Assembly (NCBI GenBank): GCA_016718405.1
Contig: JADKDJ010000003.1
Coordinates: 1-64,000, forward strand
Direction of reading: 5' to 3'
DNA: 64,000 bases
Source: Candidatus Rhodoferax odensensis
Lineage (GTDB): Bacteria > Pseudomonadota > Gammaproteobacteria > Burkholderiales > Burkholderiaceae_C
The notes under the pieces: generated by a model
Databases searched by the model: none
What the model saw: only the letters and a program-made list of their open reading frames with translations
What the model was told of the DNA's origin: nothing
Position numbers and translations under genes: made by a program
Part shown: positions 1 to 9,684 of the stretch, piece by piece
How positions within the stretch are numbered: position 1 is the stretch's first letter
Layout: the number at the start of each line of letters is the position of its first letter

Positions 1-23
1 CGGAGTGGGCAAGGTTGGCTGGA

Positions 24-1047
24 TCAGATTACACCGGCCCGCAACAGATCGTGCATGTTAAACACGCCAATCAATCGATTTGACGCATCCACCACCAGCA
101 TGCCGTTGATACGCATGGTTTCCATTTGTTGAACAGCTTCTGCCGCGAGCCGATCGCCGTCAATGGTCTTGGGGTCGCGTTTCATCAAGTCTGCAATTCT
201 GGCGTGGCGCAGGTCAGCACCAGCGGCCAGGACGCGGCGCAAATCTCCATCGGTGAAGATGCCCCGGATGCGATGGTCGGCATCAACTATGGCCGTCATT
301 CCCAGCCCTTTTGCGCTCATTTCGAGTAGGGCGTCAGCCAGCTGCTGTCTGCCACCAACGATAGGCAGCTCGCTGCCAGTATGCATGACATCCCAGATCG
401 CACCAGCAACCGACGTCCGAGTTTGCCGCCGGGATGCGAACGCGCAAAGTCCTGAGCACTGAAACCACGGGCCTTCAGCAGCGCCACGGCCAGTGCGTCA
501 CCCATTGCCAGCGCTGCAGTGGTGCTGGACGTGGGGGCCAGTCCTAGCAGGGCGCCTCTTGGCCACCACCGCCGCGTCCAGGATGCACATCGGATTGCTG
601 CGCCGGGGTGGACGACTTGGCGCCCGTGATGGCAATCAAGCTGGTGCCGTGGCGCTTGAGCAAGGAACGATGGCGACCAGCTCCGCACTTTCGCCTGGGT
701 TGGACAGCGCAATGACCACGTCTTCTGGCGTGATCATGCCGAAGGTCGCCATGGCTGGCCTCCGCCGGATGCACGAAAAGCCGGTGTGCCGGTGCTGGCC
801 ATGGTGGCTGCGATCTTTCGGCCAGCATGCCCGACTTGCCAATGCCACTGACAACCACCCGGCCACGGCAGTCAAGAATCAGGCGTACCGCCTGCACAAA
901 GTTGGTGTCCAGTCGATCAACGAGGCCCAACACTGCATCCGCTTCGATTCGGAGCACCTCGCGACCGAGTTCGAGCAGTTCCTCCTCATCAATGGACGCT
1001 GGCGCGAGCGCGGACGAAAAAAACTCTGTACGTAGAGTCTTAGGCAT
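24..1047 (-). pseudogene. kdsD: Arabinose-5-phosphate isomerase (KdsD-like), multiply frameshifted
   Basis: Pieces of an SIS-domain sugar isomerase followed by CBS domains can be read in all three minus-strand frames. KdsD converts ribulose-5-phosphate to arabinose-5-phosphate for Kdo synthesis. The N-terminal piece (from ATG at 1047) ends in VVVSGIGKSG, the SIS phosphosugar loop. FVHPAEASHGDL and MITPEDVVIALSNPGESAEL follow in other frames, then LLKRHGTSLIAITG, then SHPGGKLGRRLLVR. The CBS part (24-386) is uninterrupted and begins MHTGSELPIVGG. At least four or five indels are needed to join them; one example is a missing G in CGATCTGGGATGTC near 395. The protein would be about 340 residues, normal for the family. 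It is the last gene of a minus-strand polysaccharide cluster. Either it is a decayed copy or the sequence is poor here; the family call is firm. Confidence 0.8.
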
Positions 1048-1086
1048 GATTGGCCTCCCCTCAGTGACGGTCGTGGCCGTGGCCCG

Positions 1087-2109
1087 TTACGAAAACGACT
1101 TCGCTAGGTTGGCCCGCAGGTCAAGCAAGCGCGGCACGATGGCATAGCGGAAAACGTTGGCGTGATAGAGCGTGCGCGCGTGCTCAGTCCACCGCGTGTG
1201 CCACTCCATGCCTTGCCGTAGAACTCGATGCGCTTGAATGTTATTGCTCTGTGAATATTTGCTCAAACTCATCCTGACGCATCAAGGTCGAGGGGAGACG
1301 GCCTTGTAGGTTTCGTCATAGGTGGTCTTCAAGATCACGATGGCCGTGTCGTCATGAATACGAAGGTCCGCTGGCCACCACCTTGTCGCCGAACCGGTAG
1401 CGATAGATTCGCCCGCGCCCGAGGCGACAAAATTTTTGCAGCATGGCTTGGTAAAACCCTGCGCGTTATCAGGGTGGATCGCCGTACCATCGGCGGTTTT
1501 CCACCAGCACTCTCAATGCGCCATAGTCGGCGATGGCCTTGGGCACCTCTTCGGCAGTCACAATGCACTCGATCTTGGTATCCGTGCCTTCGGTTCTCAA
1601 TTTGTTGCGTTGTTTGCGGGTGTTTTGCTTGAGGTTCTTCCCACGTGCCTCCCAATAGGCTTCAAAGGTGCCATCGATGTCAACCCAGGCGGTCTGGATG
1701 TAGTCTTGGGTTCGTACCGTCGGGCCCTCATCGGGCCGCTCACTAAAACGTGTATCCACTTGGGTGACGCCAATACCTAAGGTCATGCCCGGGAGTTGCC
1801 GCAATAGTTCTTGGCAATTTGACGTCAAACCGGCGGGGCCTGCGGCGATCCACGCGCCCAAGGGCAACTGAGAAGGTTGAAAAGTCTGCCACATTCCCGC
1901 GCGCCCTCTTTGCACGATGGCGGCGGCGCTAAGTTGCCTTCAGAATGGTGCAGGCAAAGCAACTCGTCACCCTTGGCAAAGGTATCAAGCAGGGGCTGCA
2001 TGAACGCGGATTCAAGGAATGGGATGCCCGCTCCGGGATTGCACCGAGTGCGTCCCACTGGCTCGAATGCTCGGCGAATTGAGCGATGGGGAGTAAGGTC
2101 CCGGGTCAT
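1087..2109 (-). pseudogene. FemAB-like GNAT acyltransferase, frameshifted
   Basis: This encodes a FemAB/GNAT-type acyltransferase of the kind found in exopolysaccharide clusters (PF13480-like). The longest clean piece (1469-1915) contains TWVDIDG-like and FEAYWEARGKNLKQNTRKQ segments, typical of the family. The N-terminal piece reads PGAGIPFLESAFMQPLLDTF in a different frame. The C-terminal piece (GMEWHTRWTEHARTLYHANV ... LAKSFS) ends at the stop at 1087. At least three indels separate the pieces, near 1500, 1920 and 2060. The ATG at 2109 lies 13 bp after the stop of the upstream glycosyltransferase, so the two were co-transcribed. The substrate cannot be told from sequence. Confidence 0.65.
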
Positions 2110-2122
2110 TGTCAAATGTGTC

Positions 2123-3152
2123 TCATGAGGCGGTTTGGCAGGCCGAGTGTTCGGCGCGCACTTCGGCAAGCAACGCAGCCAATTGCGCCGCCTTCGCCCG
2201 GCGCGAGGCTGATTCTGAATTTGTCCGAGGCGACCGGGGCGGTGCCACCACGAACATCGGCCAAGAACCGCACTAACGCGGCGGCAATCTGCTCGGACGA
2301 CTCCAATGGCGCAGTATGGACGAACCCAGCACGTCGCGACATCAGCGGTATCACCGCATGACCCACACAGCGCTTCAACACCGGCCGCCGCGCTCGGATG
2401 TATTCGTACATTTTGGCCGGAATTTGATCGTTGCAGTCGATCGACTGCAGGATCAACAGGCCATCCGCGGCACACATCTCGGCAACGCCGCTTGGTATCC
2501 AACCGGCGGTACCGTGCGCCTCGAAGGACGCGTCGTCATAGCCGTTCTCGATGACACAAATCCGGTCAGCTTGGCGTGGATAACGCTGTGTATACAGTCT
2601 GGCCGCACCTGGCGTGGTAAAGGCCATCCGGGCTGCCTTCGAGAATACCTTTTGTTCAACCCTCAAATAGCTGTTCCAAGTGGCTTGGTCTGGCGGATAC
2701 CCTTGATGTGCCATGGGGTCGCGAAAATCGGCGACCCATGGTACGCCACTGAAGCGGGCGAGCCAGTACCCGATCAGGTGTGCTGTGGGTATGGGATAGG
2801 TGCTCCAAATGACATCGGGCCTCTGTTGACGAATCATCTTGAGGCCAGTCACCACTGCGCCCGGCAGCCAGCTTAGCCAACGGTCAGGGCGGGCAATCCA
2901 GCTTGGGTAACGGTTGAAAACGGCCAGATGCCGGCGCGCATCCAGAGCGAAGAGCGCGTTTGACATCGACACCAGGTGGAATGTCCCGCAAAGATCACTA
3001 CCAAGCTTTTCATATGCTCTGGGGTGAGCGCTGAGCACCGCAGGCTGCCACCCAAGCGTTGGCAGGTCTTGGCTAAAGCGCAAGGTGCGCTGGATGCCAC
3101 TGCTACCAGCAAGAGGCGGGTAGTGGTAGGCAATCATGAGCACCCGGTTCAC
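2123..3152 (-). pseudogene. Glycosyltransferase (GT4-like), frameshifted and internally shortened
   Basis: The N-terminal half is well preserved: a GTG start at 3152 gives MNRVLMIAYHYPPLAGSSG, then RPDVIWSTYPIPTAHLIGYW and VPWVADFRDPM, typical of GT-B enzymes. The C-terminal half keeps ADGLLILQSIDCNDQIPAKM and YEYIRARRPVL, the donor-binding part. Between ENGYDDASF and this segment the usual stretch of roughly 80-100 residues is missing. Near 2350 two compensating shifts are needed to restore GDTADVA. Near 2215 one extra base moves the end into the wrong frame; the restored tail reads ASRRAKAAQLAALLAEVRAE and stops at 2123. The gene follows the DegT aminotransferase by 18 bp in the same direction. 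Confidence 0.65.
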
Positions 3153-3170
3153 GGACAGGCCCTGACCAAA

Positions 3171-4334
3171 CTATTGAGAAACGTGACCAGGTGCATACAC
3201 ACGTTTGAGCACGTCCACCATCTGTTGCAGTTCTGCGCGTTTCAAATCCTGATGGCAGGCGAGCTGCAAGATATGCCGAGACCACTGGACACCGATGTCT
3301 GCAACGATGGAGGGAACTGAAGGCCATAACCTGTCCCATCGCGAAACGGGAAAGTCAAGGCGCCGCAATTCGGCATACCCCGGATCCGGTTGATCGACCC
3401 ACAGCGGGAACACATAGGGCGCACAGTCATTGGGAAGGCTGGGGTGCAGCGGCCGCAGACCGGGCACGCCGGTCAATGCTTCGACAAAGAATTTGTAGTT
3501 CTCGCGCCGGCAGGACACTATTCGATCACGGCTTGCATGCTCGGCAATCCAGGCACTGGGATAGGTCAGGGCGCGGTGCGCCTGGACCGTGTCGATGGTG
3601 AATCCTTCCGCAACCGAGGGATTCATGGGCGCCGTGGTGACGGCACTAGAGCGCTTGAACTTGGCCAGCAAGCCATACAACATACGAACCATATAACCAA
3701 GCCCCCGCAGCCGGCCATGGTTGACGCCAGCATGAACGACGTCGAACCCCGCCTTGATCTGACCGATCTTGCTGGGCCGCTGAAGCGTTTGCAAGGCGCC
3801 GGGCATCAGGTTGTTGGCGAGGCAGCCGCCTTCTGGTACCGGCAGGAACTTGGTCAAGCTACCAATCGCCAGATCGCCCCAGGTGCCAATCGCCTTACCG
3901 TCGCTGGCCCCGAACAAGGCGTGGGCGCAGTCTTCAATCAGCCGAACCCGGTTCTGGTCGCACCAGCGGCGGACCAATGCCAAGGGTTGGGGCAAGCCAA
4001 AAAAATGCGCCACAAGAATGGCGCGAACACGTGAGACATCCACTTGATCAAGCCACGCCAGCCCTGGCGCGCCATCATCATCCACCGGATAGAAAACCGG
4101 CTGCGCGCCCAAGGCGACGATAGGCGCAACCATGGTCGGGCAGTGGTAGGTGGGTACCAGGACCTCGTCACCAGGCCCTACCCCAATCATCTCCATTGCC
4201 AGCAGGATCGAAGCTCGGCCGCTGTTGGTGAAATGCGACTTGGGGTGAGCCAACAAACATGGCGTTGCCGACAACTTGCTGCCGGAAAACGTTTGCCAAT
4301 CAAAAACAGGGAGTCTGGGTATTGGATGAACCAT
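3171..4334 (-). CDS. DegT/DnrJ/EryC1/StrS-type PLP aminotransferase
   Basis: This 387-residue protein belongs to the sugar aminotransferase fold family that makes amino sugars for surface polysaccharides. Visible landmarks are NSGRASILLAMEMIGVGPGD near the N terminus, DEVLVPTYHCPTMVAPI, LIEDCAHALFG with the PLP-binding Asp, and GSLTKFLPVPEGG with the likely Schiff-base Lys. I prefer ATG 4334 (MVHPIPRLPVF) over an upstream ATG at 4373, because the extra residues look unlike the family; neither has a strong ribosome site. It is intact, while the glycosyltransferase, GNAT and kdsD genes that follow it are broken. The substrate is unknown. Confidence 0.75.
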   Translation of the reverse strand: MVHPIPRLPVFDWQTFSGSKLSATPCLLAHPKSHFTNSGRASILLAMEMIGVGPGDEVLVPTYHCPTMVAPIVALGAQPVFYPVDDDGAPGLAWLDQVDVSRVRAILVAHFFGLPQPLALVRRWCDQNRVRLIEDCAHALFGASDGKAIGTWGDLAIGSLTKFLPVPEGGCLANNLMPGALQTLQRPSKIGQIKAGFDVVHAGVNHGRLRGLGYMVRMLYGLLAKFKRSSAVTTAPMNPSVAEGFTIDTVQAHRALTYPSAWIAEHASRDRIVSCRRENYKFFVEALTGVPGLRPLHPSLPNDCAPYVFPLWVDQPDPGYAELRRLDFPVSRWDRLWPSVPSIVADIGVQWSRHILQLACHQDLKRAELQQMVDVLKRVYAPGHVSQ

Positions 4335-4376
4335 GATGGAGGCGACGCAGACAATCGATCGTGCAACGATCAAATG

Positions 4377-5120
4377 CTATTGCGCCGGTTTCGGTTCAGG
4401 CTTGGTCTCAGGCTCAACTTTGGCCTCGATCTTCGGCTCTTGCCATTGGTTGGCGTTTCTTAGCTGATCACGCAACTCCGTCCTGTCGAAGCCTAGCTCC
4501 GTGGCCCTGTGTGCGCGCGCCAGTGCTTTGTCGTAGATTTTCATGTCAAAGTAAGTCAGACCAATGTTGTAGTGGGTAAACGCGTTGTCGCCCGCCAGAG
4601 CAGTGGCTTGCTCCAACTGAGCGACCGCTTCCGCCTCCCTCTTGTGCTTAGTCAGATAGGTTGAGTAGATCATTCGCACGATCACATCATTGGGTTTGAA
4701 CCTGAGCGCACGCTCAAAATAGCATTCAACAACGTAACGCAACCCAGGAGGTTGTGGGTTGCCCTTTTTTTCACCGTAACGCATCACCGATATCAGCGCG
4801 CGATGATGGTTGGGAAATGCCCGGAGCGTGTAGTCGAGATCGGCGCCGGGAGGGCCCAATTGGCCACCCGACTGAGCGCCGATCAAGGACTCAACCCGTG
4901 GCGTAAAGTGTGCCCCTTCCACCAGTCGGCGCTTCTCGGGGTGGGGCATCTGGTCACCGGGTGCGGGGACATGGTGGTCCGCCCGGTAGTCGAACGGGCC
5001 GAAATTGTTGGTCAGCCCGCCACAGTAACCTGCGCTGACCTGACCCATTGCACAGTGGCATCCTAGCGACACCAACAATGCGATGAACACGCGCACAAGC
5101 TTGGTCGAAGTGTGATCCAT
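4377..5120 (-). CDS. Secreted TPR-repeat protein
   Basis: The 247-residue protein has an N-terminal signal peptide (VFIALLVSLGCHCAMGQ). A conserved-looking head follows: GYCGGLTNNFGPFDYRAD, then HFTPRVESLI and DLDYTLRAFPNHHRALI. Two or three TPR units lie at about residues 130-215 (VECYFERALRFKPNDVIVRM; FTHYNIGLTYFDMKIYDKAL). The tail is low-complexity and rich in Pro, Glu and Lys (about residues 226-247). I know this head-plus-TPR arrangement from periplasmic proteins coded beside exopolysaccharide clusters, but no biochemical role is established to my knowledge. It sits 42 bp upstream of the DegT gene on the same strand and is probably first in that operon. Confidence 0.65.
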   Translation of the reverse strand: MDHTSTKLVRVFIALLVSLGCHCAMGQVSAGYCGGLTNNFGPFDYRADHHVPAPGDQMPHPEKRRLVEGAHFTPRVESLIGAQSGGQLGPPGADLDYTLRAFPNHHRALISVMRYGEKKGNPQPPGLRYVVECYFERALRFKPNDVIVRMIYSTYLTKHKREAEAVAQLEQATALAGDNAFTHYNIGLTYFDMKIYDKALARAHRATELGFDRTELRDQLRNANQWQEPKIEAKVEPETKPEPKPAQ

Positions 5121-5179
5121 GGTTACCCAAAAAGTTACGGTTCAATCAGAAGGGCCGGGGCCGCCTGGGTCGCCACCCC

Positions 5180-5223
5180 GGCCACGGCGACGGCCACGGC
5201 CACGGCTGCGGCGACGGCGACGC
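5180..5223. repeat. GC-rich hexamer repeat (GGCCAC/GGCGAC)
   Basis: Seven or so imperfect tandem hexamers of the type CGGCCA/CGGCGA lie in the roughly 210-bp non-coding gap between the TPR gene and the acyltransferase. Nothing else was recognised in that gap. The tract could slip during replication, but no gene depends on it. Confidence 0.7.
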
Positions 5224-5333
5224 GGGCTGCAAGTGTCGCATGGTTGCAGACTTTTTGAGTCAAGCGCTTCGCGTTTTCGATACACCTGCCGTACACCGGC
5301 GACGGGCTAACAGATCCATGCCTCTGGCTCATG

Positions 5334-6462
5334 CTAGCGCACGCCGTTGGTCGCCCAGCCTGTGCGTCGGCTCAGCGCCCGCCCGTAGCGTCGCAGTGGG
5401 TGCTCAATGACGTGGTGTGCCACCCACGCGATCACGAAGGTGACGACCAACGCCGCGACCAAAGCCAGCCAGCCCACGAACGGCGCACCCATGGTGGCAA
5501 GCAGCTTCGGCGAGGCATTGTGAAACAAGTACACGCCATAACTCAATTGCCCCATCAACAGGAACAGCCAGCGGGTGGCGCCACGGACGGACTGAGCCAG
5601 GCACACCAGAGCGCTGACCGCAGCCGCATAACCGGCAGCGGCGGCTGCACGCAATGTTGCCGCTGACCCACAGCGACGCCGCCGCGACAGGCGTTGAACC
5701 CGGGGCAATCAGGCTCCCATAGGCCCATGCGACGAGCAACAGGCCGCACACGCCCAATAACAGACGCAACCACGCCGCTGCCTTGCCAGGGTAACGAGCG
5801 GCCGCCCAATGGGCTGCCGAGCCAAACAGGAATTCGACCAGCAAGCCCGGCGCATGCACCAGGGCGATGGCGCGTGCACTGGTGGCAGGTTCTCCCGGCT
5901 CGGCGGTCGCCAGCAGCGCCATGTGCAGCGCAATCGACCCCAACAACAAGCCCAGAAACCTGACTCGCGCCACCAGCCAGACCAGCAGCGGCAGCAACAA
6001 GTAGTACTCCACCTCGGCTGGCAAGCTCCAGAACGCCGGGTTGTAATAAAACGCAACCTCGGTGGAGCGCAGCGTGTGGCCCATGAACAGGTGGACGCCG
6101 AAGTGTCGCCAGGCGCCCCCGTCGGGCAGCTTCAAGGCCACATACAGCAGCAACGCCGCCACGTACAGCGGGTACAAACGGAAGAAGCGTCGAATCAGGT
6201 GCGGCCACACCGACAACTTGCGGCCGAAGAAATACGGCGCAAACACATAGCCGCTGAGCACGAAGAACAGGTCCACACCGGTACTGGCAAAACCCCATGC
6301 TCCGGGCTGGCTACTTAGCATGTAGGCGTAGTGCGTGGCAACCACCAACAAGGCGGCAACGCCGCGCAAGGCCTCGATCACTGGGTCTTCCGCGACGCTG
6401 GCTGGGCGGATCGGGGTGGATTCGGGTGGACCGGCGGGCTGCATGAACCGCCATTTTGGCAT
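5334..6462 (-). pseudogene. Acyltransferase 3 family membrane protein, one frameshift
   Basis: This is an integral-membrane acyltransferase (OafA/NodX type) that O-acylates surface sugars. The N-terminal frame gives EALRGVAALLVVATHYAYM with the catalytic His, then GVDLFFVLSGYVFAPYFFGR and FWSLPAEVEYYLLLPLLVWL, with multiple hydrophobic helices. Near 5653 the reading frame is lost. One surplus A in GGCAACATTG explains this and agrees with the gene length (1129 bases, one more than a multiple of 3). The other frame continues RAAAAAGYAAAVSALVCLAQ and LLMGQLSYGVYLFHNASPKL, the expected last helices. It is either a single-step mutation or a sequencing error. The gene diverges from the PIG-L/GT2 gene. 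Confidence 0.8.
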
Positions 6463-6534
6463 TGGAAACCGGGCAGTATCATTAGCGGCTTCGGTTCGAC
6501 CCGACGGTCACCGCCCTGCTGAACACCCATCATT

Positions 6535-8334
6535 TTGGAATCCGACCTCATCCCCCACACGGCCAGCCCGGTTCTGGCGGCCAAAGCCGTGTTGATTCTG
6601 GCCCCCCATCCCGACGACGAGGTGTTTGGCTGCGCTGGCGCGATCATGGGCCACATCGCGGGGGGCGTGCCGGTGCACGTTGTCATCCTGACGGACGGCG
6701 CTGCGGCGGGTGACGCCGCCACGCGCGCCGAGGAAAGCATCGCCGCGGCGCAGATCCTGGGTTGTGGCGCGCCCGACTGCTGGAACCTGCCCGACCGGGG
6801 CCTTCGTTACACCGAGGCTCTGGTGCAACGCATTGTGGCCAAGCTCCAAGCCACTGGCGCCGATTTGGTCTACGCCCCGTCACCCTGGGAAGTGCATCCC
6901 GACCACCGGCAAGCATCGCTGTTGGCGGCAGAGGCCGTGCGCCGCCTGGCCTACCCGCTGCGCTTGGCGTTCTATGAAGTCGGCGTGCCCTTGGCGCCCA
7001 ATCTGCTACTCGACATCAGCGCGGTTTCCACGGTCAAAGCCCAGGCGATGCACTGCTTTGCCTCGCAATTGGCCCAACAAAACTACGCTCGCCACATTGA
7101 AGCGCTCAACCAGTACCGCAGCTACACCTTGCCACACGACGTCCAGTCCGCCGAGGCATTCCATGTACTCAGCGCAGCGGACTTGCATCACGCGCACCAA
7201 CTGGGGGTGCTTCCGATCAGGAGTCGGCCCTTGGATCGACAAGAGGCGATGCGCATCGAGCAGCCCCTGGTCTCGATCCTGGTTCGAAGTGTGGACCGCG
7301 ACTACCTGGCCCAAGCGCTGGATTCGGTGGCGCTGCAGACCTACCCCAACATTGAGGTGATCGTGGTCGCGGCCCGCCCCGGCCACGGCCCACTGCCGCC
7401 CGAGTGCGGCTGCGCGACGCTTGAGCTGGTTCAGACACCGCAGCCACTGGGGCGCAGCCAGGCCGCCAACAAGGCCCTGAACCTGGCGCGTGGCAGCTAC
7501 CTGATGATGCTCGACGACGACGACTGGCTGATGCCAGATCACGTTGCCAAACTCGCCATGGTGTTGCAGGGTCAGCCCAACGCACTGGCCGCCTACACCG
7601 GCGTCAGCCTGGTTGACGAAGGAGGACGGGCCAATGGCCAGGTGTTTGACCTACCCTTCGACGCAGTACGGCTATCGGCTGGCAATCTGACACCAATTCA
7701 CGCCGTCTTGTTCAAGGCCGAGGTGCGTGGCCTGGGTTGCAGCTTTGACGAAAGCCTGCACCACTATGAAGACTGGGACTTCTGGCTGCAACTGAGCCAG
7801 CTCGCCCCCATGGCACACGTGCCTGGCGTCAGTGCAGCCTACCGCATACACGACAGCTCGGGCGTGCACGCGGACCCTGGCCCAACTGGCCAAGCCACCC
7901 AGCACATCTACCAGAAGTGGCAAGACCGGTGGGAGCCCGCGCAACTGCAAGGCATCATGCGCCGAGTGTGGTCGCATCAGGAGCTTGAGGTCCAATACAC
8001 CACACTGCGCGGCGAACTCGATGAGCTAAGGCGCGCCCTGGCACAGAGCGTATTGAGCAACGAGCAGTTGTCGGGCTCGTACGAGCGGCAACTGCGCCAG
8101 TTGGATGAGCAGGGTCGGGCCATGCAGGCGCTAACCGACACCATCGCCGCGCAGGCAGACACTGCCTGGCGGCAGGAAGGCAACATCAGCTCATTGAACC
8201 ACCTTGTCGCGCAGCACCAACGCACCATCGCCGACATGTTGTCCAGTCGCAGTTGGCGTGTAACGCGGCCGCTGCGGTGGCTGACCGACGTGGTGCGCCA
8301 TCACGTGCTAGGTCAGCCTGCCGACAAGGCCTAA
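6535..8334 (+). CDS. Fusion: PIG-L (LmbE-like) deacetylase + GT2 glycosyltransferase
   Basis: The 599-residue protein has an N-terminal PIG-L domain (about residues 15-190). It shows the metal-binding motif LAPHPDDEVFGCAGA and a later EVHPDHRQAS, as in zinc N-acetylglucosamine deacetylases. A GT2 domain follows (about 240-470), with PLVSILVRSVDRDYLAQALD, the nucleotide-sugar/metal motif YLMMLDDDDWL and HYEDWDFWLQL. The last 110 residues are a predicted coiled coil (LEVQYTTLRGELDELRRAL ...) ending in a basic segment SSRSWRVTRPLRWL, common in polysaccharide GT2 enzymes. The start is a TTG at 6535 with an in-frame stop 15 bases upstream and no clear ribosome site, so it is weakly supported. It may deacetylate and glycosylate the same growing glycan; that is inference. 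Confidence 0.8.
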   Translation: MESDLIPHTASPVLAAKAVLILAPHPDDEVFGCAGAIMGHIAGGVPVHVVILTDGAAAGDAATRAEESIAAAQILGCGAPDCWNLPDRGLRYTEALVQRIVAKLQATGADLVYAPSPWEVHPDHRQASLLAAEAVRRLAYPLRLAFYEVGVPLAPNLLLDISAVSTVKAQAMHCFASQLAQQNYARHIEALNQYRSYTLPHDVQSAEAFHVLSAADLHHAHQLGVLPIRSRPLDRQEAMRIEQPLVSILVRSVDRDYLAQALDSVALQTYPNIEVIVVAARPGHGPLPPECGCATLELVQTPQPLGRSQAANKALNLARGSYLMMLDDDDWLMPDHVAKLAMVLQGQPNALAAYTGVSLVDEGGRANGQVFDLPFDAVRLSAGNLTPIHAVLFKAEVRGLGCSFDESLHHYEDWDFWLQLSQLAPMAHVPGVSAAYRIHDSSGVHADPGPTGQATQHIYQKWQDRWEPAQLQGIMRRVWSHQELEVQYTTLRGELDELRRALAQSVLSNEQLSGSYERQLRQLDEQGRAMQALTDTIAAQADTAWRQEGNISSLNHLVAQHQRTIADMLSSRSWRVTRPLRWLTDVVRHHVLGQPADKA

Positions 8335-8502
8335 GGACTTCACCGCGCCCCGTGGCGCAAAGACCAATATCGACCATGGAGCCATCGTTGACCAATAAGT
8401 ATCGAAAGCGCTTTCCTTCTGGCGCACCAACGGAACCCGCGCCACCTTGCACCGCGTGCGTGCCGAGTTGCCCTGCGAGCCGAACAGACAAGCATCCCGT
8501 TC

Positions 8503-9684
8503 ATGCACCCGACGCCAGTCGTCAAGGATGCCGCGCAGACGGTTCAGGCCAGGTTCAGTGCCAACACGCCTCTGCAGACTTACCTCTTGCCACCCTCCGC
8601 TCGACGGCGCGTGAGCGTGGTCACCGACAGCATTGGCCCGGGCAGCCTGTTTGGCGGCGTGGGCACGGCGCTGATCTTTGCCAGCCTGCTGACCAACCGG
8701 TTGCACGCGGACCTGCGCATCATTACGCGCGGCGAACGTGCCAAGCCGGAGCCTTTGGCGCACTTGTTAAGCGTCTATGGAATCGAATTAAAAGGCGAGT
8801 CACAGTTTCGGTTTGCACCGCCCTACGACACCAGTCAGGACATCGATTTCCAGTTGGACGAGCTGTTCATCACCACGTCATGGTGGACCACTGCTGCCAC
8901 CGTGCCCAGCGTCCCCGCCGCCTCGATCATCTATCTGCTGCAGGAGGACGAACGCATGTTTTATCCGTTTGGTGACGACCACCAACGGTGTGAACAGATG
9001 CTGCGCAACAATGACATCCGCTTCTTGATCAATACCCGGCTGCTATTTGAGCACCTGGTCGCCAGTGGCCTGAGCCAGCTCAGCCAGCGCGCGCTGTGGT
9101 TTGAGCCGGCCTTCCCGTCGGAAGTATTCAAACCCCGCTCGCCGCAACAGCAGGCCAAGCGCAAGTTTCTGTTTTACGCGCGGCCCCACAACGTCAGAAA
9201 CCTGTTCTATCTGGGCATCGAAGTGATCGAGGCCGCCATTGAACAACAGGTGCTGGACTTGGACCATTGGGACATCGTTTTGGTTGGCAAGGACATCCCC
9301 GAGATTCGGTTTGGTCAGGACTACCTGCCGCAACGCCTGGAGAACCTTAGCTGGCAGACCTACGCAGAGCTGGTGGGTTCAGTTGAGCTGGGTCTGAGCC
9401 TGATGTATACCCCGCACCCCAGCTACCCGCCGCTGGATCTGGCCGCCAGTGGGGCGGTGGTGGTGACCAACCAGTTTGGCATCAAGCAGGACTTGAGCAG
9501 CTACAGCCGCAACCTGATTTGCGTGCCCTGCGACAAGCAGGCCTTGGTTGAAGGCCTGCGCCAGGGCGTGCGACTGGCCGACGACCGCGCCACGCGCGAA
9601 GCCAACTTCCGCAGCAACGGCCTGGGGCGCGATTGGCAACGGTCCCTCGCTGCCGCCCTTGACAGCGTGGCCGAGGGTCGCTGA
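8503..9684 (+). CDS. WsaF-like glycosyltransferase (rhamnosyltransferase-type)
   Basis: This 393-residue GT-B glycosyltransferase resembles WsaF, the S-layer glycan beta-1,2-rhamnosyltransferase. Features are RRVSVVTDSIGPGSLFGGVG near residue 35, YLLQEDERMFYPFGDDHQ, WFEPAFPSEVF, then KRKFLFYARPHNVRNLFYLG at the start of the C-terminal domain. The donor-site stretch is SLMYTPHPSYPPLDLAASGA. A dTDP-rhamnose operon (rfbBDAC) lies 7 kb away, which supplies a plausible donor. The stop overlaps the ATG of the next gene (TGATG at 9682-9686), so the two are translationally coupled. The 168 bp upstream hold no gene I can support. Confidence 0.8.
   Translation: MHPTPVVKDAAQTVQARFSANTPLQTYLLPPSARRRVSVVTDSIGPGSLFGGVGTALIFASLLTNRLHADLRIITRGERAKPEPLAHLLSVYGIELKGESQFRFAPPYDTSQDIDFQLDELFITTSWWTTAATVPSVPAASIIYLLQEDERMFYPFGDDHQRCEQMLRNNDIRFLINTRLLFEHLVASGLSQLSQRALWFEPAFPSEVFKPRSPQQQAKRKFLFYARPHNVRNLFYLGIEVIEAAIEQQVLDLDHWDIVLVGKDIPEIRFGQDYLPQRLENLSWQTYAELVGSVELGLSLMYTPHPSYPPLDLAASGAVVVTNQFGIKQDLSSYSRNLICVPCDKQALVEGLRQGVRLADDRATREANFRSNGLGRDWQRSLAAALDSVAEGR

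Noticed and set aside
1..3152. Programmed ribosomal frameshifting in the left-end genes
   Set aside because: Too many shifts in both directions with no slippery heptamer and no downstream structure that I can see.
5135..5332. Short minus-strand frame with (VA)n repeats
   Set aside because: It is just the translation of the GC-rich hexamer tract; not a gene.
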